A stretch of 64,000 nucleotides of DNA from Solibacillus merdavium (GCF_014836935.1 NZ_JACSPW010000006.1:62001-126000), one strand, 5' to 3'; positions 25,965 to 34,762 are shown, numbered from the stretch's first letter. A program made the numbers and translations. Notes: generated from the letters alone by a model not told the origin.

Positions 25965-27227
25965 CTATTCTTCGTCAGCCTGTTCGGCTACTTTATTGAT
26001 TCTTTCTAACATCGGCGGATGGGAGTAGCGGAACCATTTGACCAGTGTGGACGGATTTACTTCGCCAAGTCCAGCTTTCGTCAACTGTTGAAACGTCGAA
26101 ATCGCTGCTTCGGGATTTCCCACGAGCTCCATTGCATATTCATCGGCCCGAACCTCCTGATACCGGGAAACCGCATTTGACAATGGATTTGAGAAGAATA
26201 ACAGGAAAGATGAAATCATTAAAAACAGTGGCAGCGAACTAATATTACTTAATTTCTTAACTTTTAAAATCGATCCATAGCGATTAATCATCCGAGGCAT
26301 TATTTTTGCAATTAACCAAAGCCCAATAAGCGTCATGAACAAATAGACAGCGATGTTAATATAAATATCTTTTAACAAGTAATGCCCCATCTCATGCGCC
26401 ATTATAAAGAGAATCTCATCATGCGTTAACCGGTCTAATGTCGTATCCCACAGCACAATTCTAGAATTTTCGCCGATCCCTGTCACATAAGCATTTAAAG
26501 CATTCGTCTTTTCCGACATATTCACTTCATAAACATGGTCTGAAGGAATGTCCGCCTGCTCTGCAAGTGAAAGAATCTTCGTCTCCAATTCCTTATCCTT
26601 TAACGGATAAAAATCATTATAGATAGGGTCAATCACAACGGGTTGGATGAACATAAGGAAAATTGAAAATGGAACAGTTAACGCCCAAGTATAAAACCAC
26701 CATCTCTTCGGACTTTTTTTAATAAGCCAATAGAGAACCGACACCGTAATTACCGACATCCCAAAATCAAGCCAAAAATCAATGACATTATCCCGCATCC
26801 AGGAGGAAAAAAGCTGAGTACTAATGCCATAGCTTTTACTCACCGTATACTGATAAAAGTCCAGTGGGAATCGTAGGATGAACAATACTAACGAGAGCAA
26901 AAATACATACATGCCTGTTCTAAATAGGGACCATTTAAAATGTACAGAACTCCATTTTTCAAACACCCGTGACATTCCAGTAATCAAAATAGCAAAATAA
27001 AGCAGCCATTCCAACGGCCCTGCTACAAAGAACAGGAAATTTCTTATCTTTGATAAATCTTCACTTAATAACAACTCCTGCGTTGTAAGAAAAGTACTTG
27101 GATCCGCTGCCGATCCTTGAAGAGCATCTGGTATTCCGCTATTTGGACCATGAAAAATATAAAAATACATCGCGACCGCATACAGACCAAATGCAGCAAC
27201 AGCCATTAAACCCCATTTTTTCGTCAT
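25965..27227 (-). CDS. M48 (Ste24-type) membrane metallopeptidase
   Basis: About 420 residues. The N-terminal region has several transmembrane helices (Peptidase_M48_N), followed by the zinc motif HEMGH near residue 280 and the third ligand Glu in RADEYAMEL near 365. Members are CAAX-protease-like or quality-control enzymes in the membrane. The frame opens at 27242, but the ATG at 27227 follows GAGGTG. All catalytic residues are present. Confidence 0.9.
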   Translation of the reverse strand: MTKKWGLMAVAAFGLYAVAMYFYIFHGPNSGIPDALQGSAADPSTFLTTQELLLSEDLSKIRNFLFFVAGPLEWLLYFAILITGMSRVFEKWSSVHFKWSLFRTGMYVFLLSLVLFILRFPLDFYQYTVSKSYGISTQLFSSWMRDNVIDFWLDFGMSVITVSVLYWLIKKSPKRWWFYTWALTVPFSIFLMFIQPVVIDPIYNDFYPLKDKELETKILSLAEQADIPSDHVYEVNMSEKTNALNAYVTGIGENSRIVLWDTTLDRLTHDEILFIMAHEMGHYLLKDIYINIAVYLFMTLIGLWLIAKIMPRMINRYGSILKVKKLSNISSLPLFLMISSFLLFFSNPLSNAVSRYQEVRADEYAMELVGNPEAAISTFQQLTKAGLGEVNPSTLVKWFRYSHPPMLERINKVAEQADEE

Positions 27228-27397
27228 TTCTTCACACCTCAATTCATTCGTTACACTATCTTATTATTGAAGTGGAGAAATCATTTCTAAATAGTTTGTC
27301 TATCTCCTTTTTAGTCAGTTCTATACGCTTCGAAATCATCATAAATTGAAAAAAATTCACTCAAACTTATAGTTGAGTTTACAAGGAGCCCATAATC

Positions 27398-27619
27398 ATG
27401 CAATTTGCTATTCATTATTTAGAAAACAACACACCTGTACTAAGTCAATGTTTAGAGCGTATCCCCGAGGTTGATGAAAATCTCAAGATCAAAGGTCGTA
27501 AAGGAAAAGTAGTCAACGTTGTTCAACTCGAAGACAATAAATATCAAGTCCATGTAGCCCTGGAAAAGATAGATAAAACACCGCTAATGCTAAAAGACGA
27601 TAAGAAGAAAAAACGTTAA
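27398..27619 (+). CDS. Small conserved-looking basic protein, 73 residues
   Basis: A soluble protein with a short beta-rich middle (KGRKGKVVNVVQLEDNKYQV) and a lysine-rich tail DDKKKKR. AAGGAG lies about 10 bases before the ATG. The middle resembles a KOW/SH3-like barrel strand pair, but I do not recognise a family. Monocistronic, divergent from the M48 gene. Confidence 0.6.
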   Translation: MQFAIHYLENNTPVLSQCLERIPEVDENLKIKGRKGKVVNVVQLEDNKYQVHVALEKIDKTPLMLKDDKKKKR

Positions 27620-27743
27620 TATGTAGGAAATAGCGCGGATAAATACCTGCATGCTATTACGATAAAGATGGCTGGGCTTGCGAAAGGTAAGCATCAGTAA
27701 TAGAAGCATTATATAAAATAGAAGAAACTCTATAATCTTAAAT

Positions 27744-27801
27744 CGCTCAGACGAATCGAGATGAGATTAACCGCCATCTCGTTAAAAAAATCGTCTGAGC
27801 G
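27744..27801. other. Nested long hairpin
   Basis: CGCTCAGACGA pairs with TCGTCTGAGCG (11 bp), and inside it CGAGATG pairs with CATCTCG. It could be the terminator of the upstream small gene or a structured RNA leader. Confidence 0.5.
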
Positions 27802-27879
27802 TATTTATTATGTACACTTTAATTCTTATCACTATATACAATCATCTTTAGGTCATTCTAAAAAATAGCAGAAAAAAGA

Positions 27880-28014
27880 TAACGGGTTCGGTCGATGAGG
27901 AGAAAACCCCAAAAACAATGTAAATAACAAAACAATAAACATACTTTTTAATAGTAAATAGGCAATATAGAAGGCAAGCATAAACGCTCAATAGTTTATT
28001 CTGAGCGTTTTTTG
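27880..28014 (+). ncRNA. Candidate small RNA, copy 1
   Basis: Begins with TAACGGGTTCGGTCGATGAG and continues GAGAAAA; 26 of these 27 bases recur at 48445. About 100 bases later comes the stem AAACGCTCA...TGAGCGTTTTTT, a good intrinsic terminator, as in the other copy. There is no coding frame of note: the AGGAG is followed by an ATG that meets TAA at once. The rest of 27620-28224 holds no gene. Confidence 0.5.
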
Positions 28015-28224
28015 TAATTTACTGTGCTTGTTTTACTAACGCCTCCGTCGGGTTCATGTAGTTTATACATCCTGAGTCATTACTCCCAACACTAAATATT
28101 ATTTTAAATGATTGTGCGCCCATACATCGTAGTCAACAAATTGTAGCTTTACTATTTCATGAATATGAATTATATCTTCTTTATGCAATTCAACATATTC
28201 CCCCGTATATCCAATCAGAATATC

Positions 28225-29355
28225 TCAAAGCGCTCCATATAAAATATTTAGCATTTTTGGTTCTATTAAATGTTTAGGGCTACGAAGACAATGTTGGGCA
28301 ACAAAATAAGAAATTTTGTTTGTAGGATCTATAAAAACATGAACTCCTCCTAACCCACCCCAAGAAAAAGAATTGTCAGGTACTAAACGAAATGCCTTGG
28401 CCGCATCCATTACTACTGATACACCTAGACCATAACCAACTCCTTCAGCTGGTATCATTTTTTTGTAGTCTAAATAACTTTTGCCTTCTAATTGATTTGT
28501 TCTCATTAAATTAATGGAATTTTCACTAATAATGCGTTCCCCATATTTGCCAATTCCCCCACAGGCCAATGCATCTGCAAATAAAATGTAATCTTCAAGA
28601 GTAGTAATTAGCCCACCGCCTCCACTCTCATGCCTCAAACCAATTACGCCTACACAATCGCTGCTAATCCGTCTTAACTTTTCAGTTATTGGATTATACT
28701 CATATTGTGGAGCAATATTAATTTTCTTTTCTTCTGCAACAGAAAAACCAGTCGTCTTCATCCCTAATGGCTTAAAAATCTTTTCTTCTAAATACGCTCC
28801 GAAGCTTTTACCTGTTACAACTTCAATAACCGCAGCTAAAACATCATGACAAAAACTATAATTCCAACCTTCGCCTGGTTCAAATAACAGAGGTTCTTTT
28901 GCAAGTGTCTCTACAAACTCTCTAGTATTAAAATCCAACCCTTTCTCTTCAAAAAGTTTTCGAATTTGCGGCGTATCCCTTTCATAACTTAAGCCCGCTG
29001 TCATCGTTAATAAATCAACTATTCTTATATGCTTTGTTGCAGGTGTAATAATAAATGTTCCACTTTTAACATACATCTCTTTAAATTCAGGTAGATACAT
29101 ATACAAGGGATCAGTCAATAATATTTTCCCGTCTTCAACTAATTGTAATGTCGCAATACATGTGACTATTTTAGTTGCCGAATAGATGTTATACAATGCA
29201 TTGGGTTGCATAGGAACTTGATTCTCAATATCCGAATAACCAGCATCATATCGAAAAATCTCCTCATGTTCACGATAAATGATGCAATCAATACCAGAAA
29301 GCCCTAGTTGCGGTACAGTATCCATAAAATCTTTTAATTTCTGAAAAGTATCCAT
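28225..29355 (-). CDS. Beta-lactamase-fold serine hydrolase (EstB-like)
   Basis: A 376-residue class C beta-lactamase-fold protein. SxxK appears as SATK near residue 60; the second motif is Y-S-x-C-H-D (YSFCHDVLAAVIE) instead of YxN, which is usual in EstB-type esterases; a Gly-rich GGGG block follows near 240. No signal peptide. Likely an intracellular esterase rather than a drug-inactivating enzyme. It is the last protein-coding gene before the tRNA. Confidence 0.85.
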   Translation of the reverse strand: MDTFQKLKDFMDTVPQLGLSGIDCIIYREHEEIFRYDAGYSDIENQVPMQPNALYNIYSATKIVTCIATLQLVEDGKILLTDPLYMYLPEFKEMYVKSGTFIITPATKHIRIVDLLTMTAGLSYERDTPQIRKLFEEKGLDFNTREFVETLAKEPLLFEPGEGWNYSFCHDVLAAVIEVVTGKSFGAYLEEKIFKPLGMKTTGFSVAEEKKINIAPQYEYNPITEKLRRISSDCVGVIGLRHESGGGGLITTLEDYILFADALACGGIGKYGERIISENSINLMRTNQLEGKSYLDYKKMIPAEGVGYGLGVSVVMDAAKAFRLVPDNSFSWGGLGGVHVFIDPTNKISYFVAQHCLRSPKHLIEPKMLNILYGAL

Positions 29356-29820
29356 ATTTCAATCACCCTTCATCTCATTTTTTAATCTCTTTCCATTAGC
29401 TACAAAACTGAAATTTCTAATGTCGACTATTCAATATATGATTTATTATCAAAAAGTAGACAAGCCTTCATATTATGCTCAGAAATAAATTTCAGTCCTG
29501 GATTCACTTTACTAAATTGTTCCATTGCTATTGGACATCTCGTATGACATTGTCATTGATTTAACATTCGTTCGTGTCGGAAAAAATGGCACTATGTATT
29601 CAGAATAAACTGATTTCAATGGCGGTTGAGACGTTTGGAATTTAGCGATCATTGAGCATGAAGGGATACGATTATGTAACAGTTGGTATGTACTTTTATC
29701 ACCTAACTCTTCAGATAGTAATAAAAAATCACAAAATAAGCCTCCTTTTAATACCTCCAACAGAATTTTATGGTATAATTTACAAGTACATCGATATAAT
29801 TGTTTTTTGTATCTTATTAA
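29356..29820. other. Gap before the tRNA gene
   Basis: No gene is supported. The minus-strand frame at 29512-29850 overlaps the tRNA and has no ribosome site. The sequence should contain the promoters of the hydrolase (minus) and of the tRNA (plus; TATAAT-like TATAATT near 29774). Confidence 0.4.
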
Positions 29821-29893
29821 GGTCTTGTAGCTCAGCTGGGAGAGCACCACCTCGACAAGGTGGGGGTCGCTGGTTCGAGACCAGTCGGGACCA
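29821..29893 (+). tRNA. tRNA-Val (anticodon GAC)
   Basis: All four stems close: acceptor GGTCTTG/CGGGACC, D stem GCTC/GAGC, anticodon stem CCACC/GGTGG and T stem GCTGG/CCAGT, with TTCGA in the T loop. The anticodon loop is TCGACAA, so the anticodon is GAC (Val) and position 33 is C where U is nearly universal. CCA is not encoded. The 3' half is the attachment core of the downstream elements. Confidence 0.88.
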
Positions 29894-29894
29894 T
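29852..29894 (+). repeat. Attachment core (attL), 3' part of tRNA-Val
   Basis: These 43 bases, from the anticodon loop to one base past the tRNA, recur without a mismatch at 46625-46667. Exact 3'-tRNA repeats beside a tyrosine integrase are the classic mark of site-specific integration. Confidence 0.85.
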
Positions 29895-29900
29895 AACGTC

Positions 29901-29993
29901 GAAAGCCTTTATTTATAAGGGTTTTCGGCTTTTTTTATTCCATAAACAACACTTAAAATAGAAGTCTTTTTATAGTTGCGTGACGGATGTGTG
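29901..29993 (+). repeat. tRNA-flank repeat: terminator plus ACGGAT arm sites, copy 1
   Basis: A tRNA terminator (AAAGCC...GGGTTTTCGGCTTTTTTT) and, 74 bases after its start, GTTGCGTGACGGATGTGTG. The same two blocks with the same 74-base spacing occur at 39658-39750. The repeated ACGGAT boxes (another follows at about 29995) look like integrase arm-type binding sites. Confidence 0.7.
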
Positions 29994-30081
29994 ACGGATA
30001 TCAAAAAAACTGTTTTTGTCAGTGTAATTACTATGGAGTTACTGTAAAATATAACCATAACTTTAAGGAGGATTTACTGCA

Positions 30082-30591
30082 ATGAAAAAAGCAATATTTA
30101 GTGCAGCGCTTTTATCAGCCTTGTTTTTAGCTGCTTGTAGTGATGAAGAAGCAACTCCAGAAAAATCAGAACCAATTGAAGCAGTAGATGAAAAAGAAGG
30201 GGTAGAGGCTGTTGAAGAAACTAAAACATGGAATGAATCATTAGAAGAAATCATCAGTAGTTCAGATGCTCCGGCAGATAAATTTTATGCTTTAGAAAAA
30301 GTAATGATGGATGCTGAAGTAACTGAAGCCGATGTTGATTCGTTTAAACAAGACATTTTACCAGGATATAAAGATAAAACTTATTTGGCAGATCCAACAA
30401 ATGATTCTGTAATGTTAAACTTTATTTTTAAATCATATATCGTGGAACAAAATGAGACTGACGCTTGGAAAGATTTCGCCTTTGATTTTCATCAAAATGT
30501 GAAATATGTATATCGTGGAGTAGATGGCCCTGAAAGTGTGGCTGTAAAAGCTAATGAGGTTCAAATTGATAAAGTGATTAATAATTTATAA
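30082..30591 (+). CDS. Acidic hypothetical lipoprotein, 169 residues
   Basis: Signal peptide with lipobox LAAC (Cys19), a glutamate-rich linker (about 22-50), then a helical domain. AAGGAGG precedes the ATG and a terminator follows. I recognise no family. It is the first gene of the element next to the tRNA. Confidence 0.7.
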   Translation: MKKAIFSAALLSALFLAACSDEEATPEKSEPIEAVDEKEGVEAVEETKTWNESLEEIISSSDAPADKFYALEKVMMDAEVTEADVDSFKQDILPGYKDKTYLADPTNDSVMLNFIFKSYIVEQNETDAWKDFAFDFHQNVKYVYRGVDGPESVAVKANEVQIDKVINNL

Positions 30592-30596
30592 AAATG

Positions 30597-30626
30597 AGCC
30601 TTCCAGAATTATAGTGGAAGGCTTTA
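30597..30626 (+). terminator. Terminator after the lipoprotein gene
   Basis: AGCCTTCCA and TGGAAGGCTT form a strong stem, followed by a short T-rich stretch. Confidence 0.7.
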
Positions 30627-30630
30627 TTCT

Positions 30631-30837
30631 TTAACGCATTACGTATGGTCTAACTCGATGCTTAATTCCATTAATTTTTACATCCTTTACTGTGTTTAAA
30701 TTAATAGCATACTCTGAATCTGAGAAATAGATAAACGTTCCATATTCAAAAATATACATTTTAGCTAGAGAAATATGAATAGCACTTTCAAATTCCACAA
30801 CTTATTTATTTTTTAATTTTAACTGGTATTTATACAT
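30631..30837 (-). pseudogene. Small gene interrupted by an in-frame stop
   Basis: AGGAGGAGAGTAAT precedes an ATG that codes MYKYQLKLKNK, then TAA. In the same frame the DNA continues VVEFESAIHISLAKMYIFEY and on to SEYAINLNTVKDVKINGIK and a stop at 30631. Read through, this is a coherent 68-residue protein with strand-like repeats, so a single nonsense change at codon 12 appears to have killed it. No ribosome site precedes the later GTG or ATG codons. The family is not recognised. Confidence 0.5.
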
Positions 30838-30864
30838 ATTACTCTCCTCCTATTATCAATCAAT

Positions 30865-31314
30865 CTACAATAAGAACTTGATAAAAGGAAGCCTAATGTC
30901 CGAAACTTTCTTTTTAGGGTATTTTCGCAAAATTCGACAAGCATTATTTCTGTCTGCTGGTGTAAGATACTTTATCTCTAATACACGTTTCATCTCTTCA
31001 CTCACCCAGTTTCTCAGGGCAATATTACTGTAACTTCTTGTTTCATCGTATCCCCTAAACAATATAAAATAATAGGTCATCATTTCATCCGATTTTTGCT
31101 TTTCAATTTTACATACCTTCTTATATAAAAAGTCCCTTAACTTTTTAAATTCCTGAAAGGTCTCATTAATTTTGGATTCGTACCATGCGTAAAATATGTC
31201 TTTCATTTTTAATTGGGATATGTGATCTCTGTCGCGTTCAAGTGTTTTCAAGAATAATTCCAGAATGATGTACCGGTGAATATCATTGCTTTGCTCCATA
31301 AATTCTTTATGCAT
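30865..31314 (-). CDS. Hypothetical helical protein, 149 residues
   Basis: A soluble, lysine- and glutamate-rich, mostly helical protein without known motifs. Its ATG overlaps the end of the upstream WYL-like gene by eight bases, so the two are one transcript and probably act together. A DNA- or protein-binding partner of the WYL-like protein is possible, but this is only inferred from the overlap. Confidence 0.55.
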   Translation of the reverse strand: MHKEFMEQSNDIHRYIILELFLKTLERDRDHISQLKMKDIFYAWYESKINETFQEFKKLRDFLYKKVCKIEKQKSDEMMTYYFILFRGYDETRSYSNIALRNWVSEEMKRVLEIKYLTPADRNNACRILRKYPKKKVSDIRLPFIKFLL

Positions 31315-31531
31315 TTAGCCCACTCGCTTTACTGATTACGGGATATACCGCTAAAACATTGTCTATGGTAAATGTTCGTTTGGCATGTAGTGTAAAACAG
31401 TAAGCTTGCACTGTATTGCCTGAAATTTTAATTAATTTAATACGACGCTTAGTAATTGCATCGTCTTTTGCTATGTACATAATATCTATAATTTGGTTGT
31501 GCTGCATTGCTATAATGAGTTTCTCCCTCAT
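31307..31531 (-). CDS. Small WYL-like regulatory protein, 74 residues
   Basis: The central block ITKRRIKLIKISGNTVQAYC followed by KRTFTIDNVLAVYPV is the C-terminal strand pattern of WYL domains, here without a helix-turn-helix. Such stand-alone short versions occur in Bacillus prophage-like regions beside YolD-type proteins. The function is unproven. It is co-transcribed with the overlapping downstream gene. Confidence 0.6.
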   Translation of the reverse strand: MREKLIIAMQHNQIIDIMYIAKDDAITKRRIKLIKISGNTVQAYCFTLHAKRTFTIDNVLAVYPVISKASGLNA

Positions 31532-31678
31532 TTTATTTAACTCCCATCATTTTTCTTAATTTTAGTAATTGATTAATATTATATCTTAACTTTATTCTAT
31601 ACACGAACACTTGTTTGTATATATAATAAAATGAATGTTTGCATTTTGGCAATGTATAATTTTTGGAAATAAAAAAAT

Positions 31679-31705
31679 ACCCTCCACAATATTGTGTGGA
31701 AGGCA
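31679..31705 (-). terminator. Terminator after the DUF5071 gene
   Basis: CCTTCCACA...TGTGGAGGG on the minus strand, followed by TATTTTTTTA. Confidence 0.75.
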
Positions 31706-31770
31706 ATAGCAAGATTATTAGTATTTTACAATCTTAGGGTCTTTTTCTTATTAATAATATATATACTCAA

Positions 31771-32232
31771 TTAAGCTTCTTCATAAGCTTTTTTCATTTG
31801 ATTATATAAATCTTTATTATTAAAATCTTGCTTATTAATATGAAGTTGCTCACTTACTTCGTGTAAAAAATACAACCACTCCAAATCATTTTCTTCAATA
31901 GCCTCTGAACAAGCTTTCTCCAAATATAAACAGTTAACGGAGCGTTCTAATCCCTTAAGATACTCCAAGGCTTTTAATGCTCCCGGCCAATTTAAATCCT
32001 TAAATAACTCATATAATTTTGGTAATGCTAATTCGTTTTCTGGATATCCCACTGATACTACAACATCTACAGCGTTTTCCCAGCATTCTTTCGCATAAGT
32101 TTGAAATAATAATGGCAATTGTTCCTTCGAAACTTGAGAAAGAAATTCCTTAGCATCATTTTGAATCTCTTCAGGTAAATGCCAATTTAATTTATATGAA
32201 TAATAGACAACTACATCATCTTTTACTTCCAT
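31771..32232 (-). CDS. DUF5071 protein, likely immunity partner
   Basis: A 153-residue acidic helical protein. The block NELALPKLYELFKDLNWPGA near residue 65 and NDLEWLYFLHEV near 115 are DUF5071 hallmarks. The family is often found beside polymorphic toxins as a candidate immunity protein. Here it starts 18 bases after a SAR2788-type toxin gene on the same strand, which supports that role. It is cytoplasmic, with no signal or membrane segment. Confidence 0.7.
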   Translation of the reverse strand: MEVKDDVVVYYSYKLNWHLPEEIQNDAKEFLSQVSKEQLPLLFQTYAKECWENAVDVVVSVGYPENELALPKLYELFKDLNWPGALKALEYLKGLERSVNCLYLEKACSEAIEENDLEWLYFLHEVSEQLHINKQDFNNKDLYNQMKKAYEEA

Positions 32233-32250
32233 AAAAACACCCTTTTTAAA

Positions 32251-33063
32251 TTATTTCACTTTTACAGAAATACCTTGCATCATTTTAGTATATTTATGTG
32301 GCTTATTAAGTGCATTTTCTCGAGTAGCAGCCCAGCTTTTTAATTCTGATTTGTTAGTTGGGTAAACAGCAACATGACCAGGCTTATCTTTAATAGCTTT
32401 TAAAACTTTTGTTTTATTTACCGCTTCCATAGTCGTCGCTGTAAATGACTTACTAGGCATAGTTAAAGTATAAGATAGTCCATCAAGATCAGTAACTCTT
32501 GGAGTCATATTAGTTCCATTTCCACTACCAGTACGATAAATAAATGTTGGATTTTTATCCTTAAATCTTGAAATAAGTTCAGACTTTACTTCATCTTTTG
32601 CTACGACAACTATTGAAATTAATGACGCTGCAATAATCATAGCAATTAAATGTTCAAACGCCCAAGTTGCAATTGGAACTAATGGTAAAGCAATCATAAG
32701 TGAAATTTCTGATGAATTACTATTACCACTAACAACTTCCCCATTTTGTATTTGTTGTTCTTTTAATTGTTCAATATTTAATTCTTCGCCACTATCTAAA
32801 TCGCTAGCTTTTGGTAAAAATGTTTCTGTTTCAGTATTATACGATACTTCATATACTACTCCATTTAAAGTTAACTTATATGTTTCTAAATTACCAGAAA
32901 TGTTGTATTCCACATTATTTTCAACATAGCCATCTAAAAATTGTGTATCTAAATGAATATCATTTTCTACTAAACTTTCTGCTTTTACTACTGCATTATT
33001 GAATTGGAAAAAATTAAAAAATGCCATTGTAAAAACTAATGTTAGTATTAACCCTTTTTTCAT
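32251..33063 (-). CDS. SAR2788-family putative secreted toxin
   Basis: 270 residues: a signal peptide (1-28), a polar N-terminal domain, a hydrophobic segment (about 125-155) that may insert in a membrane, and a C-terminal domain ending DKPGHVAVYPTN, then TRENALNKPHKYTKMM. That C-terminal pattern is characteristic of SAR2788-type putative toxins of Staphylococcus and Bacillus. The family activity is not experimentally clear to me. The directly downstream DUF5071 gene would protect the producer. No ESX or LXG secretion domain is present, so export is by the general pathway. Confidence 0.65.
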   Translation of the reverse strand: MKKGLILTLVFTMAFFNFFQFNNAVVKAESLVENDIHLDTQFLDGYVENNVEYNISGNLETYKLTLNGVVYEVSYNTETETFLPKASDLDSGEELNIEQLKEQQIQNGEVVSGNSNSSEISLMIALPLVPIATWAFEHLIAMIIAASLISIVVVAKDEVKSELISRFKDKNPTFIYRTGSGNGTNMTPRVTDLDGLSYTLTMPSKSFTATTMEAVNKTKVLKAIKDKPGHVAVYPTNKSELKSWAATRENALNKPHKYTKMMQGISVKVK

Positions 33064-33284
33064 TATATTCCCTCCTAATTTTTTTACAATAGCAATAATA
33101 ACAGCTAAAACCGGAAAAGTAAACTTTTTACTAAAATTAGTATATTTTTACTATATTATATATAAATTAAAATTTAAATTAAACCAAGCACTCAACTTAG
33201 GGACTTTTATGAATCTAATAATTAAAGAGAATATTTTAACATGAATGTATTGAACGAAGTAAAAAAATTGATTAATAAAAGTGA

Positions 33285-33324
33285 AAAAGCCCGTTACTAC
33301 TGGGTTTCCAGTTGTAACGGGCTT
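33285..33324. terminator. Strong stem-loop downstream of the amidase relic
   Basis: AAGCCCGTTAC and GTAACGGGCTT form an 11-base stem around CCAGT/ACTGG, flanked by A and T tracts on both sides. Confidence 0.75.
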
Positions 33325-33330
33325 ATCTTT

Positions 33331-33707
33331 TTAATTAAAAATATTATTTACAATCGCTGCCTGATAGCTTAGTAATTGCTTATCCGTATACTGAGCGATT
33401 TTAGCATCTGTATGAGCTGTTTTACTGATAATGCCTTTGTAAGCTCACGAATTGCATTACGTCCTGTTTCAGTTAACATATCTTTTTCACTCTCCTCTAT
33501 ATTTGGTGCTGGGTTGACAGGCTTGATCGTTACACCAAGATAGCTGTTAATCCCCTCAAATCTCAGCTGTGCTTGCTTTTCAATCTCAAAAGCAATGACT
33601 TTTTCGTCATTCAAATTACTTAATAAAGCCGTACTCAATTAAGACGGCAGGAATGCTTGTCTCTCGTAATACCGCAAAGTTAGCACGCTTCAGTCCACGA
33701 TCACACA
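33331..33707 (-). pseudogene. Amidase_3 relic, N-terminally truncated with two frameshifts
   Basis: In three frames the DNA spells the C-terminal end of an N-acetylmuramoyl-L-alanine amidase: first VCDRGLKRANFAVLRETSIP and AVLIEYGF, then (after a shift near 33635) SNLNDEKVIAFEIEKQAQLR and GINSYLGV, then (after a shift near 33425) KGIISKTAHTDAKIAQYTDK ending NNIFN. The 5' part is missing at about 33707, where sequence of the recombinase begins. The gene is dead. Confidence 0.8.
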
Positions 33708-34762
33708 CCTCTTTTTCTCTTGATGAAATTAGTAAGCAACTTGGAGTCTCAATAAACCATTTAAGAAGTTTCCTGCACCAGACTCCTATTCATTCTAATC
33801 AGGCACAACAATATACTGCCCTATTTGTCATAAAAGAGTATCACGAAAATTTAAGAGCATTAGTAGAAATGGGTAAAAGATCTAATGAAACATGGAAAAC
33901 TTATAATAACTTTTTAATAAGAATAAAAAATTATATAACCTCAAATTGCCCTGACTTACAAATAACAGACTTCAATGAAATAATATTTTCTCATCAAAAA
34001 TCCGAAGTCAAAAAGTATTCGCCTAAAACTTTAAATAAATACACCGCTATTGCCAAAAGTATTATGACGTTTGCCTATGATATGAATTACACTCCAAAAA
34101 ACTTAAGTAACAAATTCAACATTGTTGAAGAAATTTTAATCCCTAGACATATAGCAGATAATTATATCCCCAAAATTATCAAGGTTGCAGAATCGTTACC
34201 AAAGGCATATAGGTGTAGATCTATAGTAATATTTCTTTTAAGAACAGGCTGTCGAGTTAGCGAAGTCTCAAAAATTAGAGTTAGGGATTTTGATATTCAA
34301 AATGAAGTTATATATATAATGAACTCCAAAGGAAAAAAAGATCGAGTAATACCAATGTTTAAAGAAGTAAGAGAAGAAATATTGAATTATTTGAACAAAA
34401 GTGGGATGGTAAATTGGGATCCTAATTGCAATGGATATTTATTTGCAAGAGATGAAGGCATAGTAAGGTCAAGGAAATTTCCTGTTAGAACAATTGAACA
34501 ATTAGTAGAACGTATAAGATATAAGCTACCAGAAATTAATTATTTAACACCTCATATTTTTAGACATACTTTTGCAGTAAAATGTCTTAAATTAGGTATT
34601 AGCCTACATCAACTAACTCTTATATTAGGCCATTCAAATCCTAAAACGACTATGATTTATACTCAACTATACGACAAAGATTTAAAAGAATTAATTACAG
34701 AAAAATTTCCATTCCCATTTGAAAATTTGCTTAGTGAAATTATCACAAAAGAAAATACATGA
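33653..34762 (+). CDS. Tyrosine recombinase (XerC/D-like)
   Basis: 369 residues as an open frame. A SAM-like core-binding domain (about 65-165) and catalytic domain hold the first Arg in RTGCRVSE near 200, the HxxR box HIFRHTFAV near 300, LGHSNPKTTM and the nucleophile Tyr in IYTQLY near 340. The first about 18 codons run antisense through the amidase relic and are junction sequence, so the native N-terminus is replaced or starts later. Different clade from the integrase at 46774. Probably moved part of this island. Confidence 0.8.
   Translation: MLVSRNTAKLARFSPRSHTSFSLDEISKQLGVSINHLRSFLHQTPIHSNQAQQYTALFVIKEYHENLRALVEMGKRSNETWKTYNNFLIRIKNYITSNCPDLQITDFNEIIFSHQKSEVKKYSPKTLNKYTAIAKSIMTFAYDMNYTPKNLSNKFNIVEEILIPRHIADNYIPKIIKVAESLPKAYRCRSIVIFLLRTGCRVSEVSKIRVRDFDIQNEVIYIMNSKGKKDRVIPMFKEVREEILNYLNKSGMVNWDPNCNGYLFARDEGIVRSRKFPVRTIEQLVERIRYKLPEINYLTPHIFRHTFAVKCLKLGISLHQLTLILGHSNPKTTMIYTQLYDKDLKELITEKFPFPFENLLSEIITKENT

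Noticed and set aside
27880-28014. Known riboswitch or hammerhead ribozyme in the RNA candidate
   Set aside because: The conserved box lacks the core of the hammerhead (CUGANGA with GAAA) and of the riboswitch classes I can recall; left as an unassigned RNA candidate.
29512-29850. 112-codon minus-strand frame before the tRNA
   Set aside because: Overlaps the tRNA gene, lacks a ribosome site and shows no protein-like pattern.
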